Assembly (NCBI RefSeq): GCF_016908975.1
Contig: NZ_JAFBEX010000013.1
Span: 1 to 64,000, forward strand
Reading direction: 5' to 3'
DNA length: 64,000 nt
From: Neobacillus cucumis
GTDB taxonomy: Bacteria; Bacillota; Bacilli; Bacillales; Cytobacillaceae
The translations under genes and the position numbers were made by a program. The notes under the pieces are model-generated. The model worked only from the letters and a program-made list of their open reading frames with translations. It did no database searches and was not told the DNA's origin. Positions 58,775 through 64,000 of the stretch are shown piece after piece (position 1 is the stretch's first letter; each line of letters starts with the position of its first letter).

Positions 58775-60304
58775 CTATATTGTAGAGAGTCTTGTCAACG
58801 TTTTCATATCAGACTTTAAATTTTGATAGATAGATTTATAAACTTGGTAATAGTCATTATATTTTTCATGATTCTGTTGATTTGGCAAAATCTTTTGATC
58901 TAGCACTTGCCACTTCTTCACATCTTCATAAGATAGAAGACCTGTTCCAATTCCAGCAAGCATTACATCCCCCATATTCGCTTCTACATCATGAATTGGA
59001 CAGACAACTGGGTAGCCTGTGACATCGGCAAAGATTTGTCTCCACAATTTTGACTTGGCGACGCCACCAGCAAGCAGGATATATTCTCCGAGATTTTCAC
59101 CCGTCGCTTCCATAGCATTCCGTAATGAAAAGGCAACCGCTTCTAAAAAGGCACGATAAATATGCGCTTTTGTGTGTGCTAATGAAAGTCCTACAATGGT
59201 TCCTTTTGCATCGGAATCCCAAACCGGACTTCTTTCTCCCATAAAGTAAGGAAGGACAACCAACCCGTTGCTTCCAACTGGAATGTCTGCGGCCAGTTCA
59301 TTTAATACTTCATATGCATTTTCTCCACCCGCTTTTTCTGCTTCCAATTCATATTGACACATTGTTTGACGGAACCATTTCACAATCGCTCCAGCTGTAG
59401 CTCCGCCAGCAAAATAATAGGAAAGTCTTTTCGCATCATATAAATACGGCCAAACAATCAGATCTTTTCCTTTTACTGGTTGATCGGAAATTAAGGCTGC
59501 ACACATCGAAGTACCAATGGCTGCTGCATAAATCCCCGATTCAAATACACCGAGACCGATATTAGCTGCGCCGCAGTCAATCCCACTGGCGATCACTGGC
59601 ATTCCTTCAGAAACTCCTAACTCCGCTGCGGCCTCTTTTGTCAATCTACCGACAATATCAGTAGATTCTACGATTTTTTCTGGCATCATCGAAAGAGGAA
59701 TTCCCATCGCATCCATCATTTCTTTTGACCAGGTCCGGTTATTCATATCAAAAATTCCGCCGATATTACCTGCAGAGGAATAATCAATTGCAATTTCTCC
59801 GGTCAGTTTATAAATGACATAATCGTTTGGCGGTAGGAAGAGCTTGGTTTTCTTCCAGTTTTCCGGTTCATGATTTTTCATCCATAACATTTTTGTATAA
59901 CCGTAATAGGGATCAGCGCCATTATGGGTAATTTTGAGAAGGCTTTCTTCTCCAATCTGCTCCAAGACCCACTTTGTTTCCTCTTCTGCTCTGCGGTCCA
60001 TCCAAATCATACACGGCCTGACAGGTTCCATATTTTCGTCCAATGGAATTCCGGAACCCCCATATAGTCCGCTAATAGCGATTCCACGGATGTTTTCTGC
60101 AGGTATACCTGATTTTTGTACCGTGTTTTTAATCGATGTTTTTGTAGCATTAAGCCATATATCTGGCCACTGCTCTGCCCATAATGGCCTTGGTGTTAAC
60201 ACATCGTATTCCTGTAGATCTTGAGCAATCAGATTGCCCTCAGTGTCCATTAGGATCGTTTTGGTACCGGACGTCCCGATATCTGTACCGAGTAAGTAAT
60301 TCAT
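58775..60304 (-). CDS. FGGY-family carbohydrate kinase (xylulokinase-like)
   Basis: A 509-residue kinase of the FGGY family. The N-terminal phosphate-binding GTDIGTSGTKTILMD, MIWMDRRAEEE, SGIDCGAANIGLG and the C-terminal LLAGGVAKSKLWRQIFADVTG are typical. It most resembles xylulokinases, but substrate choice (xylulose, ribulose or gluconate) cannot be read from sequence alone. It lies 50 bp upstream of the transporter gene and 23 bp after the dehydrogenase gene, consistent with phosphorylating the ketose made by that dehydrogenase. Confidence 0.88.
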   Translation of the reverse strand: MNYLLGTDIGTSGTKTILMDTEGNLIAQDLQEYDVLTPRPLWAEQWPDIWLNATKTSIKNTVQKSGIPAENIRGIAISGLYGGSGIPLDENMEPVRPCMIWMDRRAEEETKWVLEQIGEESLLKITHNGADPYYGYTKMLWMKNHEPENWKKTKLFLPPNDYVIYKLTGEIAIDYSSAGNIGGIFDMNNRTWSKEMMDAMGIPLSMMPEKIVESTDIVGRLTKEAAAELGVSEGMPVIASGIDCGAANIGLGVFESGIYAAAIGTSMCAALISDQPVKGKDLIVWPYLYDAKRLSYYFAGGATAGAIVKWFRQTMCQYELEAEKAGGENAYEVLNELAADIPVGSNGLVVLPYFMGERSPVWDSDAKGTIVGLSLAHTKAHIYRAFLEAVAFSLRNAMEATGENLGEYILLAGGVAKSKLWRQIFADVTGYPVVCPIHDVEANMGDVMLAGIGTGLLSYEDVKKWQVLDQKILPNQQNHEKYNDYYQVYKSIYQNLKSDMKTLTRLSTI

Positions 60305-60327
60305 AGATATGTCCTCCTAGGAATCTA

Positions 60328-61104
60328 TTAAATGCAAGTGAAAGCGCCATCGATGACAAAATCGGATCCTGTTGTAAAGCTGCTAGTATCTCCTGCAAGA
60401 TACACACAAATGGACTGAAGTTCTTCTGGTCTGCCCATTCGGTGAAGCGGTGCCATTTCATTCCACTGTTCGATCAATGGCTGTAAGCTTGGTGAATTTA
60501 AGGTAAGTTCTGTTCCGATATATCCTGGGCTGATACAATTTACGCGCACATTTCTGGTTGCCCATTCCACTGCCAGCGATTTGGTTAACTGGATGACTCC
60601 TGCTTTAGAGGCATTGTACGAGCACTGCGGCTGCGGTACATTGACAATATGTCCTGACATTGAAGCGGTATTAATAATGGAACCGCCGCCTTGTTTTAAC
60701 ATGACTTTTCCAGCTGCTTGAGCTGTTAAAAATACACCGGTAAGATTAATATCAATGACTTTTTTCCACTGATCAAAGGTCATTTCCTCTGCGGGTATAT
60801 TCATGCAGATTCCAGCATTACAGAAGGCAACATCTAAACGGCCAAATGATTCTAGGATTGTTTCGATCATGGCATCTACATCTGCTGGGTTGGTGACATC
60901 TGCTTTGATGGCAATCGACTTGATCCCATTATTTTCTTCAAGTTCTTTAGCTGTCTTTGTAGCTTCCTCAATATCTAAGTCTACAATGGCAATATCTGCT
61001 CCTGCTTCTGCAAAAGCGGTTGCAACACTCTTACCAATACCCCTTGCTCCACCGGTTACAAAAATTTTCTTTCCGTCCAATCTCATTTTTTCAATAATCC
61101 CCAT
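60328..61104 (-). CDS. SDR-family polyol dehydrogenase (arabinitol/xylitol type)
   Basis: A 258-residue short-chain dehydrogenase. The NAD(P) loop is TGGARGIG near residue 15, the catalytic Ser-Tyr-Lys lie in NTASMSGHIV and CSYNASKAG, and the Asn in FCNAGI. The segment CSYNASKAGVIQLTKSLAVE continuing with WATRNVRVNCISPGY is very like D-arabinitol/xylitol/sorbitol dehydrogenases. The ATG at 61104 is preferred; AGGGAGA lies 10 bp upstream, and the ATG at 61113 touches that site. It is the first gene of the minus-strand operon, so its likely role is oxidising an imported pentitol to a ketose. Confidence 0.85.
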   Translation of the reverse strand: MGIIEKMRLDGKKIFVTGGARGIGKSVATAFAEAGADIAIVDLDIEEATKTAKELEENNGIKSIAIKADVTNPADVDAMIETILESFGRLDVAFCNAGICMNIPAEEMTFDQWKKVIDINLTGVFLTAQAAGKVMLKQGGGSIINTASMSGHIVNVPQPQCSYNASKAGVIQLTKSLAVEWATRNVRVNCISPGYIGTELTLNSPSLQPLIEQWNEMAPLHRMGRPEELQSICVYLAGDTSSFTTGSDFVIDGAFTCI

Positions 61105-61132
61105 ATATACCATTCTCCCTTTTGTTAATTTA

Positions 61133-61155
61133 TTTTGTAAAATACTTTTATAAAA
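61133..61155. promoter_or_regulatory. Operator near the polyol operon start
   Basis: Read on the minus strand: TTTTATAAAA, three bases, TTTTACAAAA. It lies about 30 bp upstream of the SDR start and matches the site at 61285-61307. Probably bound by the ROK regulator encoded on the other side. Confidence 0.7.
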
Positions 61156-61284
61156 TACATTTATATAATATAGCTATTTTTTCTGATAGTCAATAAATAT
61201 AAAAGTTAAAATTGGCAAATACTTTTTGACAAAGCTGTGATTGAAACTGCTCTTGTGATATATTTAAAGAGTTAAAGTAAATCT

Positions 61285-61307
61285 TTTTATAAAATTAGTT
61301 TGTAAAA
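61285..61307. promoter_or_regulatory. Operator near the ROK regulator start
   Basis: Read on the plus strand: TTTTATAAAA, three bases, GTTTGTAAAA. It ends 15 bp before the ROK start codon. It is the same bipartite motif as 61133-61155, so the regulator probably controls both itself and the polyol operon. Confidence 0.7.
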
Positions 61308-61322
61308 TGAGGTAATTTTCCC

Positions 61323-62447
61323 ATGGAAAATAGCATTACGTTTAAAGATATAAAAAAAGGCAATTACTCATCGATCTACCATCTCATTTATCAAAATGAG
61401 AAGCTTTCGAAACAAGAAATTGCCAATCAACTTCATTTGAGTTTACCGACAGTTACTCAGAATCTCGTTCGCTTAGAAAAAGAAAAACTGATCGAGAAGA
61501 GAGGGCAGCTTGAATCTTCTGTTGGCAGGAGAGCAACAGCTTATGCCATCTGTCCTAAGGCTCGTATTAGCATTGGGGTAGAGATTCAGAAAAAGACTGT
61601 CCAAATTCTAGCGATAGATTTACTTGGACAGGCAATTCAGCAAGAGAGACTTACGAGGGACTATGCCAATGAAGACCGTTATTACAAAGAGGTAAGCCAA
61701 GCTGTAAAGTCTTTCATCACTTCTCTTGATGTGGCACAAGAGCAGGTTCTAGGTATCGGTTTTGCTGTTCAAGGTTTAACTTCCAATGATGGAAAAAAAA
61801 TCACTTACGGAAAAATATTAATCTCTACAGGATTAGATATACAAGTGTTTTCAAAATATCTCCCATATCCATGTATGTTTTTACATGATGCCAAGTGTGC
61901 GGCGACAACAGAGTTGTGGGTAAGAAATGATATTGGCGATGCGGTCTATCTATCAATTGGTCCGCACCTTGGGGGTGCGATTATCATAAATAGTCAAATT
62001 TATATGGGAAAAGAAGGGCATAGTGGAACGGTTGAACATATGACGATTGATCCTGATGGTCCAGCTTGTTACTGCGGGAAGAAAGGATGCATGGAAACGT
62101 TTAGCTCTGTTAATGCGCTGCTAGATGAAGATGAAACATTAGAATTCTTTTTCCAAAAGGTACGTTCTAAAATCCCTTCTTATGTGAAGAGGTGGAATTC
62201 CTTTTTAGATCATTTAGCCATTTCGATCAACAATATCCATCTTGTCTTGAATAGAGAATTTATTTTAGGAGGCTATCTATCTCCATACTTAACGGAGGAG
62301 GATATCGAAACTCTTCATGAAAAAGTAAATGAAAAAACGGCATTTCCTAGCAATGCCCCATTTATATATATCAGCCATTCACCGGTAAAAGGAGTACCTT
62401 TAGGCGCCGCTATACCATTTATTCAATCATTTTTGAATGAAATTTAA
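61323..62447 (+). CDS. ROK-family transcriptional regulator (XylR-like)
   Basis: A 374-residue repressor-type protein. The N-terminal winged helix is at about 10-65 (LSKQEIANQLHLSLPTVTQN, then LVRLEKEKLIEKRG), followed by the ROK sugar-kinase-like domain with VEIQKKTVQILAID, GIGFAVQGL, GPHLGGAIIINSQIYMGKEG and the zinc motif CYCGKKGCME. The ROK glucokinase-type catalytic motif appears altered (LHDAKCAATTELW), consistent with a regulator that senses sugar without acting as a kinase. It is divergent from the polyol operon, with a shared operator motif at both promoters. The ATG follows ATGAGGTAATTTTCCC. Confidence 0.9.
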   Translation: MENSITFKDIKKGNYSSIYHLIYQNEKLSKQEIANQLHLSLPTVTQNLVRLEKEKLIEKRGQLESSVGRRATAYAICPKARISIGVEIQKKTVQILAIDLLGQAIQQERLTRDYANEDRYYKEVSQAVKSFITSLDVAQEQVLGIGFAVQGLTSNDGKKITYGKILISTGLDIQVFSKYLPYPCMFLHDAKCAATTELWVRNDIGDAVYLSIGPHLGGAIIINSQIYMGKEGHSGTVEHMTIDPDGPACYCGKKGCMETFSSVNALLDEDETLEFFFQKVRSKIPSYVKRWNSFLDHLAISINNIHLVLNREFILGGYLSPYLTEEDIETLHEKVNEKTAFPSNAPFIYISHSPVKGVPLGAAIPFIQSFLNEI

Positions 62448-63007
62448 TAACGAAGGATCGCTTTTCCTTATTCCAATATCACGGGGTATCTTGAACAAGA
62501 CTTCAGTATACAATGGGGAGTTTTTATAGAATGTTGAGTGTGTCGCGCAACTCATTTTAAAAGAAGGCAACTAACCCTTTGGGTGTTGCCTTTTAACTTG
62601 TTCACATAATTGTAGAAAAGCTGTTGAAAAGACTAAATTTATATGAATTCTAATATGATATTATTTTATCTGTTAGGAGGTAGCAAAATGGAAACATGAC
62701 AATAAACATATTTTTAAAATTTTTGGTTTTTTTCCCTAGCATTTTCCCCATCAAAACAATTATGTTATGAAAACCTTAAAGAATAAATACAACTTTTAAA
62801 TTATGCCATCGCTTTTGAACAAGCTCCTTATTGAATCTTCACATTTTTATGCTTTCACACCCACTTCTTCCATGTTATTTCAAAAAAATTGTTTAATAAA
62901 AAAATAGAACTGAAAGGATAGATAAACCATGTAACTTATGATCAGTATAAGTTTCCTAAGTCTATTATTTTTTGGTAAGTAAATTTATATCTGGAGGAGA
63001 ATAATTA
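62448..63007. other. Gene-poor region with two start-stop remnants
   Basis: About 560 AT-rich bases with no credible gene apart from a terminator at 62564. TAGGAGGTAGCAAA (about 62674-62687) is a strong ribosome binding site followed by ATG GAA ACA TGA (62688). GAAAGGATAGATAAACC is followed by ATG TAA (62929). Both look like gene starts without a gene, suggesting decayed coding sequence. Confidence 0.5.
62564..62596 (+). terminator. Terminator after the ROK gene
   Basis: AAGGCAAC-TA-ACCC pairs with GGGT-GTTGCCTT around TTT, followed by TTAACTTG. It lies about 115 bp past the ROK stop, so it may end that gene or a short RNA. Confidence 0.75.
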
Positions 63008-63337
63008 ATGGGCCACGATATATCAGGATACAATAAAGCAGGAAAAGAAATTGCTTATGCTCGTTTTAGCATGGGGAATTATAATGCGACGATACTGTAT
63101 CATTTACTTGGAGCAAATAATTACTATGCAGGAGTTAGTGGATCGGGCGACAGTTCTACCTTCTCGATACAACAAATTGAAAAGGCTTTGAATGGCTATA
63201 ATCAATTGTATAAAAATGGTGATTCGCTGTCAGAAAGTGATATCTTAACTTGGGATAAAAAACAAATCCTGAATTTTATACAAAATTGTTTATTAACAGC
63301 CAAAATAGAAGGGAGTGTAAGAGTGTATTTTGGCTAA
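63008..63337 (+). CDS. Conserved small protein, unknown function
   Basis: A 109-residue protein starting MGHDISGYNKAGKEIAYARF at an ATG preceded by TGGAGGAGAATAATTA. It has no signal or membrane segment. I have an impression that similar short proteins with the GHDISGYN start and the YAGVSGSGDSSTFS segment occur in other bacilli, but I cannot name a function. The region before it is gene-poor, so it stands alone. Confidence 0.72.
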   Translation: MGHDISGYNKAGKEIAYARFSMGNYNATILYHLLGANNYYAGVSGSGDSSTFSIQQIEKALNGYNQLYKNGDSLSESDILTWDKKQILNFIQNCLLTAKIEGSVRVYFG

Positions 63338-63522
63338 GGTTTTAAGACTGTTTGATAAATTCCTCAATTCCTCTGCGTATCCATATATAACTCTCTAGTA
63401 GCAATTGCCTTCATACGTAACCATTTGCATTCCATTTCCAGACAATCTTATGAATTTCCCCGAAGGAGCCTATACTAGTCGATAGAAGAATAAAACTAAG
63501 ACCATTATGTTAATAATGAAAA

Positions 63523-63552
63523 TTGACTAGACACTGATAGGTGTCGGATAAT
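63523..63552 (+). promoter_or_regulatory. Promoter with an inverted repeat in the spacer
   Basis: TTGACT (63523-63528) and GATAAT (63547-63552), 18 bp apart. The spacer contains GACAC-TGATAG-GTGTC (63530-63545), a dyad sitting between -35 and -10. It lies about 50 bp before the last gene. Confidence 0.6.
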
Positions 63553-63598
63553 TATCATTAGATTTTCAATAGAAATAAAGAGATTGAGAGGGATGGAA

Positions 63599-64000
63599 AT
63601 GTCTTATATCGTTGATTTTAAAAATGTGTCCACGGTTGGTTTAGAGTCTTCACCTGTAGTAGAAACGCTTGCTGGTTTACGTGCGAATGAAGCCCGCTAC
63701 TTTATGAACAAATACAAGCATGAATTTACAGTTGTACCGGTTAGCGAAAGCCAGGAAACACTTGTTTATGTGAACCGAATTTTGAAAGAAGAACGTGATA
63801 TTGAGTTTGCAGCCAAACCATTAGAAACGTCACGTTTTCAGGTGGAAAATATCAAAATGGCTTACGTCTTTTATGAGGATGGTCTTGAGGTCAACGTCAT
63901 GTATACGGTTGATGGCCCTAAGCCGAAGCGAGCTGTTGGTTTTAAGCTTTCTGAAGGGATGGAGGTACCAAAGGAGTTAGAAGGCAAGTTTAAGTTTGCT
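63599..64000 (+). CDS. Conserved protein, 3' end outside the window
   Basis: An open frame of 134 codons running off the right edge. It begins MSYIVDFKNVSTVGLESSPV at an ATG preceded by GAGAGGGATGGAA. An in-frame ATG at 63593 overlaps the binding site and is less likely. Segments include LRANEARYFMNKYKHEFTVV and MAYVFYEDGLEVNVMYTVDG. It is probably cytosolic, with no membrane segment in the visible part. I believe it is conserved among bacilli but do not recognise a named family. Confidence 0.75.
   Translation, partial: MSYIVDFKNVSTVGLESSPVVETLAGLRANEARYFMNKYKHEFTVVPVSESQETLVYVNRILKEERDIEFAAKPLETSRFQVENIKMAYVFYEDGLEVNVMYTVDGPKPKRAVGFKLSEGMEVPKELEGKFKFA

Overview
The window looks like chromosomal DNA of a spore-forming Bacillaceae species, probably Bacillus sensu lato or a Neobacillus-type relative (genus is inference). 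The main evidence is a gene order that largely follows the Bacillus subtilis purine-to-gat region: rrn end, yebG, purEKBCSQLFMNHD, yerA-yerB-yerC-pcrB-pcrA-ligA-camS, gatCAB, dagK and the yefA-type rRNA methylase. AGGAGG-like ribosome binding sites, GTG/TTG starts, U-tailed terminators and a spore-surface-type protein agree with this. Unlike B. subtilis, it carries a glyoxylate shunt. REGIONS. 1-390: end of an rRNA operon (23S 3' end, 5S, terminator). 390-14280: yebG, then the 12-gene purine operon behind a PurR operator and a guanine riboswitch with a readable terminator/antiterminator switch. 14280-15090: a 52-bp tandem repeat array and a small DUF2892 membrane gene. 15240-24920: yerA, yerB, yerC, pcrB, pcrA, ligA, camS. 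25040-36590: metabolic block with pruA, an apparently frameshifted small membrane gene, an unknown polytopic membrane protein, the FNR-type nasD-nasE-nasF-sirC nitrite reductase/siroheme operon, and aceB-aceA. 36600-37250: a striking hierarchical tandem repeat (about 21-bp units organised into 82-bp higher-order units). 37375-38882: yueI-like, OsmC-like and VanZ-like genes. 39064-42269: gatCAB. 42340-43250: a second, unrelated 51/52-bp tandem array and four copies of a TTAAAC...GTTTAA dyad. 43276-45813: VOC, DUF1697, thioredoxin-like and PlsY genes. 46249-49339: an ECF sigma/anti-sigma operon with a triplicated TM2-type membrane protein, a 31-residue single-span protein and a LiaF-like membrane protein, the best candidate here for a little-described system. 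49432-54284: dagK, pncA, pncB, rlmD. 54507-56934: spore-surface-like protein, an unknown gene, and an XRE-cupin regulator with a YczE-type membrane protein. 57372-62447: a divergent polyol/pentose module (GPH transporter, FGGY kinase, SDR dehydrogenase, ROK regulator) with matching operators at both promoters. 62448-64000: a gene-poor stretch, one unknown small gene and a gene cut by the window edge. HOW IT WORKS TOGETHER. The purine operon makes IMP from PRPP and is set by PurR plus guanine sensing. nasF and sirC supply siroheme precursors to NasD. aceBA lets the cell grow on C2 units. pncA and pncB salvage nicotinamide into NAD. dagK and plsY act in lipid metabolism. A structured repeat of about 120 bp occurs between 23S and 5S, at 28.3 kb, at 45.1 kb and (half-copy) at 50.4 kb.
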